Shown in pieces: positions 35,184 through 44,405 of a stretch of DNA of 64,000 nucleotides (within the stretch, counting starts at the first letter, position 1; each line of letters begins with the position of its first letter). The notes under the pieces are model-generated. The model did not search any database and was not told the origin of the DNA. It was given only the letters and a program-made list of their open reading frames with translations. The position numbers were made by a program, and so were the translations under genes. The DNA is from Leucobacter chromiireducens. GTDB lineage: Bacteria > Actinomycetota > Actinomycetes > Actinomycetales > Microbacteriaceae. The DNA lies in contig NZ_RPDI01000018.1 of the NCBI RefSeq assembly GCF_003917135.1, forward strand, positions 1-64,000, given 5' to 3'.

Positions 35184-36851
35184 TTAGTCGTAGCGGCCCT
35201 CGGCGAACCACCCCCCTCCCTCGGTGTAGAGCAGCCAGGCGTCGCCGTTGCTCAGCTGCACCTGGAGTCGCGTGCGCGGCGGCGCCCCTTCCCACCAGTG
35301 CTCGCGGAGCGGCCACGGGGGTGACCACGCGTGCACCGGGGCCGGGAGCGGTGCGCGCGCGACGGTCAGCTGCGCGGGATCTGCGGTGAGCAGGTCCTCC
35401 GCGTCGACGCGTACGAGTTCGCCTGCGTGGTCGCGGAGCTCGGCGGGCAGCGGGGCCGGGAACACGAGACTGGGCGGCGGGCCAGTGAGCGCGCCGGGCC
35501 ACGGGCCGGCAGCTGACGCGCGTCCGGCTGGCTCGGTCTGTTTCGTGCCCCACGGAACGCGGTGCTGACGGTCGCGGAGCAGTCGCCCGCCGCCCAGCTG
35601 CATGGTGCCAACCGCGGTGTGCCCGAGCCGGCTCTGCGCGCGGCTGAGTTGGTGGTGCACGCGCTCGTCCGGCTCCGTGTTCCAGAGCCCAGGTTCGTGC
35701 GCCGCGGCGCGATCGGTGTGCGTCGGGGTGAGGCGGACGTGCGCGATGCCTGCACCGCCGCGCTCGCTGTGTGCGGGAAGGCCAGCAGCCTGCCAGCGGA
35801 TGCGGCCGAGCACGTCTGTGGCGACGAAGTGACGCGGGTGCGCCCATTCTCGCTCGTGGTGCACCCCGATGTCGTCGGTGAGCTCGACGCGCAGCGCGGT
35901 GCAGACGAGCCGTTCAGTCGTGAACCCGGAGACGAACTGCTCGGCGAGCGCTGCGCACGCGAACGCGAGCTGCTCGGCGGTCGCGATCGGTGGCTCGAAC
36001 GCGATTTCCACCGCGAACTCGCGGGCTGGGGCGCGTGGGCGGAGCTCGGTGCCGTGGCCGGGGCCCGCGGCGGTGGCGCGGCGGTGCACGGCGATCCCGT
36101 TCGCGCCGAAGCGCTGCCGCACGGCGTCTTCTGGGAGCGCCGCGAATGCGCCGAGCGTGTGGATCCCGAGGCCGTGGAGTACCTCGGCGAAATCGCGCGG
36201 CGCGGCGCGCGAGACCGGCAAGCCGCTGAGAAACGCTGGGGCGTGGCCGGGCGGCACGATCCTGATCCCCTGCCCGGCTGGAGTAAGTCCGGGGGCGGCT
36301 TCGCCCGAGCGCGCCGCCTGCTCTGCCGCGAACACGCCGTCTGCGATGCCAACGCGCGCGTCGGGGAAGCCGAGCTCCCCGGCGAGGCGCAGGAGCGCGG
36401 CTGCGGCCGGTTCTTCCCCGCCGTAGTAGCGCGCTGGTCCCCGCACACGCATCGCGCTGAGCCCCGGTCGGCGCGGTTCGACACCCGGCACGAGTTGCTC
36501 GATCGCGGCGAGCACCGGCGCGAACTCACGTGTGTCGGCCTCGGGGTTGTGCGCGTGGATCTCGAGTGCAGGGCACCGCGCCTGCGCCTCACGCTCGCGG
36601 AGCCCTGCGCGTACGCCCTCGGCGCGCGCCGCTGGGGAGCACGCCACCACGCGGTGGTTCGCCACGAGCGCGAGGGCGGGCCACTGCTGTGCGCCGAGTT
36701 CCGGGGGAGCGGTGTCGGTCCCAACGCCGCCCGATACCGCGTCATGCCCCTGTGCCGCTGCGCTGCGCGCCCGTGCCGCACGGTCGAGGAGATGCGCGTG
36801 GATCGGCCAGTCTGGGATCCACAGCATGATGACCCGCTCAGCCGTTGACAT
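35184..36851 (-). CDS. imuB: ImuB, Y-family polymerase homologue of the mutasome
   Basis: 555 residues. Y-family fold, but the catalytic acidic residues of active members are absent, as is usual for ImuB, which bridges DnaE2 and the beta clamp. N-terminal MLWIPDWPIHAHLL; little-finger region after about 260; the C-terminus (GDAWLLYTEGGGWFAEGRYD) is typical of the family. Start ATG 36851 overlaps the imuA stop by 14 bases; an upstream open stretch in this frame is inside imuA. Confidence 0.93.
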   Translation of the reverse strand: MSTAERVIMLWIPDWPIHAHLLDRAARARSAAAQGHDAVSGGVGTDTAPPELGAQQWPALALVANHRVVACSPAARAEGVRAGLREREAQARCPALEIHAHNPEADTREFAPVLAAIEQLVPGVEPRRPGLSAMRVRGPARYYGGEEPAAAALLRLAGELGFPDARVGIADGVFAAEQAARSGEAAPGLTPAGQGIRIVPPGHAPAFLSGLPVSRAAPRDFAEVLHGLGIHTLGAFAALPEDAVRQRFGANGIAVHRRATAAGPGHGTELRPRAPAREFAVEIAFEPPIATAEQLAFACAALAEQFVSGFTTERLVCTALRVELTDDIGVHHEREWAHPRHFVATDVLGRIRWQAAGLPAHSERGGAGIAHVRLTPTHTDRAAAHEPGLWNTEPDERVHHQLSRAQSRLGHTAVGTMQLGGGRLLRDRQHRVPWGTKQTEPAGRASAAGPWPGALTGPPPSLVFPAPLPAELRDHAGELVRVDAEDLLTADPAQLTVARAPLPAPVHAWSPPWPLREHWWEGAPPRTRLQVQLSNGDAWLLYTEGGGWFAEGRYD

Positions 36852-37581
36852 GCTGCCCCTTGGTGTCGTCCGGCACTGAGCGCAGACCAGGAACCGCGCC
36901 GAGATCAGGCACCGCGCGCAGATCAGGCACCACACGGGGGCTGGCCGCCCCGGCCTGCTCTGCCTGCGCAGCGGCGACTGCGCCGTCGGTGAACCGGACA
37001 CGGTGCTGTCGGATCCCGCGCCGATCTTGCGACTGGACGGCGAGCTCGCGTGTCGCCAGGATGCCGGAGCCATGCCCGAGCCCGCTCCAGCGCGAGGCGG
37101 TCACGCTGAGCGCGCTCTCGGGACCAGGCCACTCGCCGGTGACCAGGAGCGCCGAGCCGTGCTCGCGCATGCGCGCGGCAATGCGTTCGGCATCCCCGGA
37201 CCCCGGGCGCGTTGGCGTGTGCACGAGCACCACGGTGAGCGCTTCGCTGAGCGCCCCGGCGAGTCCGATGGCTTCTGCGCCCGGATCGGGGATGACGATG
37301 CAGCGATCGAGTGCGATGCCGAGCGCGGCCGCGGCCTCCGCGCCGAACGCCGGCAGCCCGATCACCCCGCACCAGGCACCGGCCGCTGAGGCTGCGGCGA
37401 GGAATGCCAGCGCGAGCTGCTGGGAGCCGCGCACCGTGTAGCTCGCCCCGGCCCGGAGTGCCCCGCCTGGGAGGAGTGCGCGGAGTCCTGGCGCGGTCGG
37501 AATGGTGCGCTCGTCCAGTCTCAGCGGCTGCATCTCGGCGATGCGCTGCTGGAGCGAGTGGACGGTCGCGGTCGAATTCAT
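36838..37581 (-). CDS. imuA: ImuA-type mutasome protein
   Basis: 247-residue RecA-like/SulA-like protein that opens the SOS mutasome operon. The N-terminal TATVHSLQQRIAEMQ and the PGLRALLPGGALRAGASYTVRG segment fit the actinobacterial ImuA' family; a Walker A is not intact. Start is ATG 37581, seven bases downstream of the SOS palindrome. The C-terminus has a short imperfect repeat (VVPDLRAVPDLGAVPGLRSVP) that may be flexible. Confidence 0.85.
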   Translation of the reverse strand: MNSTATVHSLQQRIAEMQPLRLDERTIPTAPGLRALLPGGALRAGASYTVRGSQQLALAFLAAASAAGAWCGVIGLPAFGAEAAAALGIALDRCIVIPDPGAEAIGLAGALSEALTVVLVHTPTRPGSGDAERIAARMREHGSALLVTGEWPGPESALSVTASRWSGLGHGSGILATRELAVQSQDRRGIRQHRVRFTDGAVAAAQAEQAGAASPRVVPDLRAVPDLGAVPGLRSVPDDTKGQHVNG

Positions 37582-37588
37582 GCAGCAA

Positions 37589-37610
37589 TATTCGAACATA
37601 TGTTCGAATA
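37589..37610. promoter_or_regulatory. SOS box (LexA operator) of imuA-imuB-dnaE2
   Basis: A 22-bp perfect palindrome with core TCGAACATATGTTCGA (37592-37607), matching the actinobacterial/Gram-positive LexA consensus CGAAC-N4-GTTCG. It ends seven bases from the imuA ATG, overlapping the expected -10, so repression should be tight. Confidence 0.92.
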
Positions 37611-37679
37611 AGTCAATCCCGATTTTGCCGCGTGTGTTGCGCGAAAAGGAGTGGCGGAGCGAGGTCAGCCGCGACGGCG

Positions 37680-37685
37680 TAGGAT
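37680..37685 (+). promoter_or_regulatory. -10 box TAGGAT for the DUF2469 gene
   Basis: TAGGAT, seven bases, ATG 37693; decides against the earlier ATG at 37684. Confidence 0.5.
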
Positions 37686-37692
37686 GGGCTGG

Positions 37693-38016
37693 ATGAACGA
37701 GGACGAGCTGGACGATTACGAGCGCGAGGCCGAGCTGTCGCTGTTTCGCGAGTACCGCGATATTGCGAGCCAGTTCCGCTATGTTGTCGAAACTGAGCGC
37801 CGATTTTATCTGGCGAACGAGGTTGATCTGCAGCGGCAGGACGCCGGCAGCGACTTCTACTTTGAGTTGTCGATGAGCGACGTGTGGGTGTGGGATGTGT
37901 ATCGCGCAGACCGCTTTGTGAAGTCGGTGCGCGTGCTGACGTTTAAGGATGTCAACGTTGAGGAGCTCTCGGCCCGCGAGTTCTCGCTGCCCCAGGAGCT
38001 CGCACTCGACGAGTAG
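37693..38016 (+). CDS. DUF2469 protein
   Basis: 107-residue acidic cytoplasmic protein of the conserved actinobacterial DUF2469 family: DYEREAELSLFREYRDI, YVVETERRFYLANEV, DVWVWDVYRADRFV and VLTFKDVNVEEL are all family motifs. It usually sits, as here, just ahead of yraN-comM-dprA. Function unknown. Confidence 0.93.
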   Translation: MNEDELDDYEREAELSLFREYRDIASQFRYVVETERRFYLANEVDLQRQDAGSDFYFELSMSDVWVWDVYRADRFVKSVRVLTFKDVNVEELSAREFSLPQELALDE

Positions 38017-38182
38017 CATCCTCGCGCGGGTGGCGTCCCGGCTGCGCGGTATCGCGCCAGTGCCGCCCGGCACTCGCTCACAGGCGCCCGCTTCCTGCGA
38101 CTTCGACTGAGTTTTCCACCAGATCGGGATCAGGCCGCCCGCCGAGCACCGCACCGCCGAGGATAGCGGCAGGAGGTGCTCC

Positions 38183-38590
38183 ATGACACCCGCACTGCAC
38201 ACCCACTCAGGGGCCGCCGCGCGAGCCGAGCGCGCGGCGCGAAACCAGGCACTCGGCGCGTACGGGGAAGCGCTCGCCGCAGCGTACCTCGTTGAGCGCG
38301 GCTGCACGATTCTCGACCGCAACTGGCGCAGTCGCAGCGGAGAGCTCGACCTCGTCGTGCGCGCCGGCGAGACGCTCGTCGCAGTGGAGGTGAAAACGCG
38401 GCGCGGCACGGGGTACGGCACCCCGCTCTCAGCGGTGACGCCCAGGAAGACGGCTCGGCTGCGGCTCCTGCTCGGCGAGTGGCTTCGCCTGCACAGCGAG
38501 CCGGCGGACACGCTGCGCATCGACGCGATCGGGATCGTGCTGCGCACGCACGCGGCGCCGCAGATTGAGCATCTGCGAGGCATCGGATGA
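38183..38590 (+). CDS. yraN: YraN family (UPF0102) endonuclease-like protein
   Basis: 135 residues. PD-(D/E)xK-like core: GEALAAAYLVERGCTILDRNWR, SGELDLVVRAG, VAVEVKTRRG. Start ATG 38183 follows GCAGGAGGTG. The last four bases overlap comM as ATGA. Probably a DNA-handling nuclease of the DprA/ComM context; not characterised. Confidence 0.93.
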   Translation: MTPALHTHSGAAARAERAARNQALGAYGEALAAAYLVERGCTILDRNWRSRSGELDLVVRAGETLVAVEVKTRRGTGYGTPLSAVTPRKTARLRLLLGEWLRLHSEPADTLRIDAIGIVLRTHAAPQIEHLRGIG

Positions 38591-40137
38591 GCGCCAGCGT
38601 GTGCCGGGCCTCCTCCATTGCGCTCACCGGCGTGCGTGGCACCGCCATCACGGTCGAGGCCGCAGTGTCGCAGCAGCTCCCCGGCATGGCGATCATCGGG
38701 CTGCCCGACACGGCGCTCGCCGAGTCAAAGCTGCGGGTGCGCGCCGCGACCGCGCAGGCCGGCCTCCCGCTCGCCGACCGCTTCGTGACCGTCAACCTTC
38801 GTCCCGCTGCGCTTCCGAAACACGGCTCAGGCTTCGACCTGGCCATCGCGCTCGCGGTGCTCGCCGTGTCCGGGCACCTGAACGGCGACCGACTCCCCGA
38901 GACCGCGCACCTCGGTGAACTGGGGCTGGGCGGCGATGTGCGGCGGCCAGCCGGACTGCTCTCGCTTACCGTCGCAGCGCAGGTGCTCGGGTTCGCGCGG
39001 GTGATGGTTCCCGAGGACGGGGCGAGCGAGGCGGCGCTCGTTCCCGAAATCGAGGTGATCGCGGTTCGCGACCTGCGCGATGCCGTCGGATGGTATCGGG
39101 GCACGCCGGGGTGCGGTCGCCTGGTCACCGCCGCTGGCGTCGGCCAGACGCTTCAGCGCGCAGAGGCGCACGCCGACCTGAGCGAGATCCTTGGGCAGGA
39201 GGAAGCGGTCGCCGCCCTCACGGTTGCGGCAGCTGGCCGCCACCACGTCTCGCTGCTCGGCCCGCCAGGGGCCGGCAAGACGCTGCTCGCCTCGCGGCTC
39301 CCCACGATCTTGCCGGAGCTCACCGACGACGAAGCACTGGAGGTGAGCAGTATCGCCTCGCTCGGGAGCGGCGTCGCGCTCACTCGGCTGATCCGCACGC
39401 CGCCGTTTGAGAGTCCGCACCACACCGCGTCGGCCGCTGCGGTGATCGGGGGCGGATCCGGGGCAGCGGTGCGCCCCGGCGCGCTCACCCGTGCCCACCG
39501 CGGAGTCCTCTTCCTCGACGAGGCGCCCGAGTTCTCGCGGCAGGTCCTCGAAGCGCTGCGGCAGCCACTCGAATCCGGGCGGGTCGAGATTCACCGCGCG
39601 CAGCTCCGCGCGGTACTGCCGGCCAGCGTGCAGCTCGTGCTCGCCGCGAACCCCTGCCCGTGCGGCAACGCGAACTCGCCAGATCCCGCACTGCAGTGTC
39701 GCTGCACGCCGAGCACGCGTGTGCGCTACCAGCAGCGCATCTCGGGACCGCTTGCCGACCGGCTCGACCTGCAGCTTGAGCTGCGTCGTGTCTCGCTCGC
39801 GCACCGGGCCGCGTCACCGATCGCAGCGCCGACGAGCGAGGTGTTGCGCGCCAGCGTCGTTGAGGCGCGTGCCTGCGCACGCGAGCGTCTCGCGAGGACC
39901 GGATGGCGTGTCAACGCCGAGGTGTCTGGCGACTGGCTGCGGAGCTCCACGCTGCGCCTTCCGCCCGCCGACACCGCGGTGCTCGATCGCGCGCTCAGCC
40001 GCGGGGCGCTGACGCTACGAGGGTACGACCGCGTCCTCCGCGTCGCGTGGAGCGTCGCTGACCTCGCGGGCCGGAGTCGCCCGCGCCGCGCCGAGATCGC
40101 CGAGGCGCTCGCGCTCCGCACCGGGGGTGCACAGTGA
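38587..40137 (+). CDS. comM: ComM/YifB AAA+ Mg-chelatase-like protein
   Basis: 516 residues. N-terminal ChlI domain (TVEAAVSQQLPGMAIIGLPD), AAA+ core with Walker A GPPGAGKT near 219-226, Walker B GVLFLDEAPEF, and the zinc-type cysteine cluster NPCPCGN ... CRCTP. In competent bacteria ComM is a branch-migration helicase for integrating incoming DNA. Overlaps yraN and dprA by four bases each. Confidence 0.95.
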   Translation: MSASVCRASSIALTGVRGTAITVEAAVSQQLPGMAIIGLPDTALAESKLRVRAATAQAGLPLADRFVTVNLRPAALPKHGSGFDLAIALAVLAVSGHLNGDRLPETAHLGELGLGGDVRRPAGLLSLTVAAQVLGFARVMVPEDGASEAALVPEIEVIAVRDLRDAVGWYRGTPGCGRLVTAAGVGQTLQRAEAHADLSEILGQEEAVAALTVAAAGRHHVSLLGPPGAGKTLLASRLPTILPELTDDEALEVSSIASLGSGVALTRLIRTPPFESPHHTASAAAVIGGGSGAAVRPGALTRAHRGVLFLDEAPEFSRQVLEALRQPLESGRVEIHRAQLRAVLPASVQLVLAANPCPCGNANSPDPALQCRCTPSTRVRYQQRISGPLADRLDLQLELRRVSLAHRAASPIAAPTSEVLRASVVEARACARERLARTGWRVNAEVSGDWLRSSTLRLPPADTAVLDRALSRGALTLRGYDRVLRVAWSVADLAGRSRPRRAEIAEALALRTGGAQ

Positions 40138-41444
40138 CGGGCCGGGGGCGAGGGGAGCTGCGCGGACCCGACGCCGCAACGCTCGCGCAGCTCAGACGGC
40201 TGTGGGCCGCGCCCGATCGTCAGGCAGGGGACGCGGCGCTCTCCGACGCGGAGTGCGCCGAGTTGTTCGCGCGGATCGTGTGGTCACGACTCACAGAACC
40301 CGGCGACGCGACCGCCGGCGAGTTCATTGCGCGACTGGGCGCGTCAGCAGCGCTCGCCCTCCTGGTGAACGACGCACCCGCGCGCAGCTGTCTCGCGGCG
40401 CTGCGCGACGCCGAGCACGACGCGGGTGACTCGCTCACGCAGCCGGTCGTGGCCGCGGCGTTGCGTCGATGGCGTCCCCGGCTCGCCGGCACGGAGACCG
40501 CGGCCGATATCGAGCGTGCGCTCGCGCTGGGCATGCGCGTCGTGACCCCTGCGCACCCCGCCTGGCCAGGGCAGCTCAGCGACCTGGGGCCGCACGCGCC
40601 CCACATGCTCTGGCTTCGGGGCTCCATCGGCTGCCTGAGCGCTCCCTCGCTCGCGGTCGTTGGTGCACGCGCCTGCACGAACTACGGAGCCGACGTCACC
40701 GCTGAGCTCACCGCGGCAGCCGTGGCGGGTGGCCGCACCATCGTCTCCGGGGCGGCGTACGGGGTTGACGCGGTGGCGCACCGCACCACGCTCGCCGCAG
40801 CGCGGCCGACGGTGGCGGTGCTCGCCGGTGGCGCCGACCGCGTCTACCCGGCCGCGCACGACACTCTGCTCGCACAGGTGCGTGCGCAGGGTGCGGTGTG
40901 CTCGGAGCTGGTTCCCGGCACCGCGCCAACCCGGTGGCGCTTTCTGCAGCGCAACCGCCTCATCGCCGCGCTCGCCGACGCAACACTCGTGACCGAAGCC
41001 GGGTCCCGCTCCGGGTCACTCAACACGGCCGGGCACGCAGCAACGCTCGGGCGGCCGCTCGGCGCCGTGCCCGGCCCCATCACGAGCGCGGCGTCGGCCG
41101 GCTGTCATCGCCTGATCCGTGAGTACGGCGCTGCGCTCGTCGCCGGCGAGCGAGACCTCGCGGAGCTCATCGCCGTTCCCGGCGACGTGTGGCTGGCGAG
41201 CCCCGGCTCGCAGCGGGACGACGCGGGCGCCGAGCAGGAACGGCAGCCCGACCTCCATCGGCGCGTTCTCGATGCGCTGCCCCTGCGTGGCAGTCGCACC
41301 GTTGACGAGCTCGCGAGGCTCGCGGGTGTCGAAGCGCGCGAGGCGCACGGCGCGCTCGCGGAGCTCGAACTCCTGGGCAGCGTGCAGCGCAGGCAGCCAC
41401 GGGGGGAGGAACCACAGCGGTGGACGCTGCACCTGCGAGAATAG
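40134..41444 (+). CDS. dprA: DNA-processing protein DprA
   Basis: 436 residues from a GTG overlapping the comM stop. An extended N-terminal SAM-like region (1 to about 150), the Rossmann DprA core (VVGARACTNYGADV, IVSGAAYGVDAVAH, FLQRNRLIAALADATLVTEAG) and a C-terminal winged helix (from about 375). Loads RecA on incoming single-stranded DNA in transformation. Confidence 0.94.
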   Translation: MTGRGRGELRGPDAATLAQLRRLWAAPDRQAGDAALSDAECAELFARIVWSRLTEPGDATAGEFIARLGASAALALLVNDAPARSCLAALRDAEHDAGDSLTQPVVAAALRRWRPRLAGTETAADIERALALGMRVVTPAHPAWPGQLSDLGPHAPHMLWLRGSIGCLSAPSLAVVGARACTNYGADVTAELTAAAVAGGRTIVSGAAYGVDAVAHRTTLAAARPTVAVLAGGADRVYPAAHDTLLAQVRAQGAVCSELVPGTAPTRWRFLQRNRLIAALADATLVTEAGSRSGSLNTAGHAATLGRPLGAVPGPITSAASAGCHRLIREYGAALVAGERDLAELIAVPGDVWLASPGSQRDDAGAEQERQPDLHRRVLDALPLRGSRTVDELARLAGVEAREAHGALAELELLGSVQRRQPRGEEPQRWTLHLRE

Positions 41445-41448
41445 GAGC

Positions 41449-42366
41449 ATGGAACTCACGACCGCCACCGCAGCGTTTCTTGCGGCGGTGCGGGCGGAGT
41501 ACGGGTACTCCGAGCACACGGTTCGCGCGTACCGCCGTGACCTGAGTGACTTCACCGACTTTGCGACCAGCGTGGGCGCGACGCAGCTCGCCGAGTGCGA
41601 CCTTGAACTCATGCGCGCCTGGCTCTGGGATCGGCAGCAGCGCGGCCTCGCGCAGAGCACGCTCGCGCGCAACGTCGCCACCCTGAAATCGTTCGGCGGG
41701 TGGCTCGAGACCGCGCGCCACGTCCCCGGCAACCCGGCGTCCCGCCTGCGCACGCCGAAGGCGCCGCGCGCACTCCCGCGTGTGCTCGGGGACGAGCAGA
41801 TTGCGCGCATCCTCGCGCGCGTTGGGCGGCGGGCCGCGGGCGGCGATCCGAACGCGCAGCGCGATCACGCGGTCCTCGAGCTGCTCTACGCGACCGCGCT
41901 GCGGGTCTCCGAGCTGTGCGGGCTCACCCCTGCGGGCCTCGACCAGCGGGAGCGCACCGTCCGTGTGCTCGGCAAAGGGGGGAAGGAACGCGTCGTGCCC
42001 TATGGTGGCCCCGCGGACCGCGCCCTCACCGTGTACCTGCGAACCGCCCGCCCGGCGCTCGCTGCGCACAACGTCGCCGCGCAGCCGGATCCGCACCTCT
42101 TCCTTGGGGCGGCCGGCACGGGGCTCACGCCGAGCGCGGTCTACCGGCTCGTCGCGAAGGAGCTCGAGCAGGAGCCAGGCGGCGGCCCGAGCGGCCCGCA
42201 CACGCTCCGGCACACGGCCGCCACCCACCTCCTGAACGGCGGCGCCGACCTCCGCGTTGTCCAGGAGATGCTCGGGCACTCGAGCCTGGCAAGCACCCAG
42301 GTGTACACCCACGTTTCGACGGAGCGCCTCGCGGAGCGCTACCGCCAGGCGCACCCGCGGGCATAG
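41449..42366 (+). CDS. xerC: Tyrosine recombinase XerC
   Basis: 305 residues. The full catalytic set is visible and has the XerCD spacing: Arg152, Lys176, His251, Arg254, His277, Tyr286. N-terminal SAM-like core-binding domain (1 to about 100). Start ATG 41449 is four bases after dprA, with AGGAG close upstream. Position after dprA and ahead of rpsB-tsf is the usual chromosomal-dimer-resolution xerC of actinobacteria, not a phage integrase; no att site is seen beside it. Confidence 0.93.
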   Translation: MELTTATAAFLAAVRAEYGYSEHTVRAYRRDLSDFTDFATSVGATQLAECDLELMRAWLWDRQQRGLAQSTLARNVATLKSFGGWLETARHVPGNPASRLRTPKAPRALPRVLGDEQIARILARVGRRAAGGDPNAQRDHAVLELLYATALRVSELCGLTPAGLDQRERTVRVLGKGGKERVVPYGGPADRALTVYLRTARPALAAHNVAAQPDPHLFLGAAGTGLTPSAVYRLVAKELEQEPGGGPSGPHTLRHTAATHLLNGGADLRVVQEMLGHSSLASTQVYTHVSTERLAERYRQAHPRA

Positions 42367-42403
42367 CCGCCGCCGGCCGGGCCCGTCACCCCCTCCCGCA
42401 GAG

Positions 42404-42458
42404 TTGCAGCGAGTCTGATCCACGTACCGCTCGTGATTCCGGATCAAACTCGCTGCAA
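42404..42458. repeat. 18-bp imperfect inverted repeat after xerC
   Basis: Arms TTGCAGCGAGTCTGATCC (42404-42421) and GGATCAAACTCGCTGCAA (42441-42458) match at 17 of 18 pairs around a 19-bp loop. It lies between convergent xerC and the M23 gene, a likely two-way terminator or REP-like element. Confidence 0.8.
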
Positions 42459-42467
42459 TCCGGGGCT

Positions 42468-42543
42468 CCGCCAGCTCGCTCGATCCGCCAGCTCACTCGC
42501 TCCGCCAGCTCGCTTGCTCCGCCAGCTCGCTCACTCCGCCAGG
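42468..42543. repeat. 17-bp tandem repeat at the 3' end of the M23 gene
   Basis: Four full units of CCGCCAGCTCGCTCGAT type at 42468, 42485, 42502 and 42519 and a partial fifth at 42536 that overlaps the last codons of the M23 gene. Confidence 0.85.
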
Positions 42544-43124
42544 GCCGCCGGCGCGTCCCGCCAGGGCAGCAGCACCGGCCGGCCCAGCAGGAAGCGCATG
42601 GGGGAGACGTACTCGTCGTCGACACGCACACCGAGGTGCACGCACTCGGCGGCGCAGTGCCCGCCGCGCGCCGCCTCACCGAGCTGGGCGCCGGCGACGA
42701 CCCGTTGCCCGGCCGTCACCGTGCTCGATACCGGCTCAAGCGAGTACACCGTCGCGTCGTCCACCCGCACGGAGACCAGTGGACGGTCGACCACCGTGCC
42801 GGCGAACGTCACCGTTCCCGCGGCCGGCGCGGAGACGAGTTCGCCAGGCACCGCGGGCAGGTCAACGCCGCGGTGTCCCGAGGTGTACGGCGTCTCCGGT
42901 GCGCGAAACGCCCCGGACACGTCGAGCGCCCCGGCGAGCGGGGAGCGCCAGAGCGCCGCGTCGGTGTGCTGCGCGCCCGGCGCGCCCGTGGCACTCGGCG
43001 CGAGCGGCGGCGGGCGCGCGCTCGCGCCGGGGGACACCGTGAGGAGAAACGCGCCAAGCGTGCCGAGCACGCCGAGCGACAGCGTGCGCGGCGCTGATCC
43101 GGCAGAAAGAGAAGAGGAGCCCAT
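42531..43124 (-). CDS. M23 family peptidase-like protein
   Basis: 197 residues, secreted or membrane-tethered (signal-like segment about 12-36). LytM/M23 domain from about 70: HRGVDLPA gives His84 and Asp88, but the second metal motif HxH reads Cys161-Val-His163 (ECVHLGV). Actinobacterial neighbours of rpsB often have such a Cys-variant, so activity may be altered or lost. Start ATG 43124 follows an AGAAGAGGAG ribosome site; longer open frame upstream is promoter DNA of rpsB. Confidence 0.82.
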   Translation of the reverse strand: MGSSSLSAGSAPRTLSLGVLGTLGAFLLTVSPGASARPPPLAPSATGAPGAQHTDAALWRSPLAGALDVSGAFRAPETPYTSGHRGVDLPAVPGELVSAPAAGTVTFAGTVVDRPLVSVRVDDATVYSLEPVSSTVTAGQRVVAGAQLGEAARGGHCAAECVHLGVRVDDEYVSPMRFLLGRPVLLPWRDAPAALAE

Positions 43125-43322
43125 CTCCCGAGTGTCCCCGGAACACGCGGGGCGGGGGCGCGCAGATGCGAGACTGTGGACAGGTCGCACGACGCGGGAG
43201 ACAGCGGCGGACTGTGAGCGGGGGAGCGCGCGCCATGTACACCCCACCCACCCCCCCACCCACACCCCAACACCGACACGCGAATGGCGGCGCAGCGTGC
43301 GGTCTGGTGGGGCGCCGGATGC

Positions 43323-43488
43323 TACACTGGTCAACGCACCTCGAAAGAGGTGACTTCGCGTGCCCACTCATCGGCGCACCGCCACCGGTCTTCGGTTCTT
43401 CTGATCGAAGCGGCGGGGCTCGAGGGCACCAGGATCTGATCGCAGTCGCGGTCGAATAAACCGAAAGCGCGTGCCCAGTGGGGCACGC
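43323..43488 (+). promoter_or_regulatory. rpsB promoter and structured leader
   Basis: The gene-free stretch 43125-43505 holds TACACT (43323-43328) as probable -10, a C-rich run upstream, and a leader with a perfect 8-bp hairpin (43469-43476 with 43481-43488, loop AGTG) just before the AGGAG ribosome site. The hairpin could let S2 control its own synthesis; I know no matching described motif. Confidence 0.5.
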
Positions 43489-43505
43489 AGAACAGGAGAA
43501 CGGCA

Positions 43506-44360
43506 ATGGCCGTCGTTACCATGCGCCAGCTGCTCGACAGCGGCGTCCACTTCGGACACCAGACCCGCCGCTGGAACCCGAAGATGAAGCGCTTCATTTT
43601 CACCGAGCGCTCGGGCATCTACATCATCGACCTGCAGCAGTCGCTCGGCTACATCGATGCCGCGTACGAGTTCGTGAAGAACACCGTTGCCCGCGGCGGC
43701 AACGTGCTCTTCGTCGGCACGAAGAAGCAGGCCCAGGAGGCCATCGCTGAGCAGGCGACCCGCGTCAACCAGCCCTACGTGAACCAGCGCTGGCTCGGCG
43801 GCCTCCTCACGAACTTCCAGACCGTCACCGGTCGCCTCGAGCGCATGAAGGAGCTCGAGCAGCTCGACTTCGAGGGCACCACGAGCGGCTTCACCAAGAA
43901 GGAGCTCCTCCTCAAGAAGCGCGAGCTCGAGAAGCTGCAGAAGTCGCTCGGCGGCATCCGCAACATGGGCAAGACCCCCTCGGCGCTCTGGGTGGTTGAC
44001 ACCAAGAAGGAGCACCTCGCGATCGACGAGGCGAAGAAGCTCGGGATCCCCGTGATCGCGATCCTCGACACCAACTGCGATCCCGACGAGGTCACCTACC
44101 CGATCCCGGGCAACGACGACGCAATCCGCTCGGTTGCGCTGCTCACCCGCGTGATCGCTGACGCCGTTGCTGAGGGCCTCATGGAGCGCCACCAGAAGCC
44201 CGAGGCTGGCGAGGCCGCTGCTGAGCCGCTCGCTGAGTGGGAGGTCGAGCTGCTCGGTGCAGAGACCCCCGCCGCTGAGGCCACCGAGGCACCCGCTGCT
44301 GAGGCCGTCGAGGCGCCCGCTGCTGAGGCGACCGAGGCTGCTGCCCCCGCCGCCGAGTAA
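43506..44360 (+). CDS. rpsB: 30S ribosomal protein S2
   Basis: 284 residues. Standard S2 sequence ([53 protein letters not shown]). The last ~45 residues are an Ala/Pro/Glu repeat extension typical of actinobacteria. Heads the rpsB-tsf unit. Confidence 0.98.
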   Translation: MAVVTMRQLLDSGVHFGHQTRRWNPKMKRFIFTERSGIYIIDLQQSLGYIDAAYEFVKNTVARGGNVLFVGTKKQAQEAIAEQATRVNQPYVNQRWLGGLLTNFQTVTGRLERMKELEQLDFEGTTSGFTKKELLLKKRELEKLQKSLGGIRNMGKTPSALWVVDTKKEHLAIDEAKKLGIPVIAILDTNCDPDEVTYPIPGNDDAIRSVALLTRVIADAVAEGLMERHQKPEAGEAAAEPLAEWEVELLGAETPAAEATEAPAAEAVEAPAAEATEAAAPAAE

Positions 44361-44405
44361 TTCGGTTCCCCCAACACGTTCAGAACCACTCAGAAGGAGT
44401 CACAC

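Noticed and set aside
41449-42366. Tyrosine recombinase as the integrase of a mobile island
   Set aside because: Neighbours are the core dprA and rpsB genes, no tRNA or att repeat is present, and the sequence spacing is XerC.
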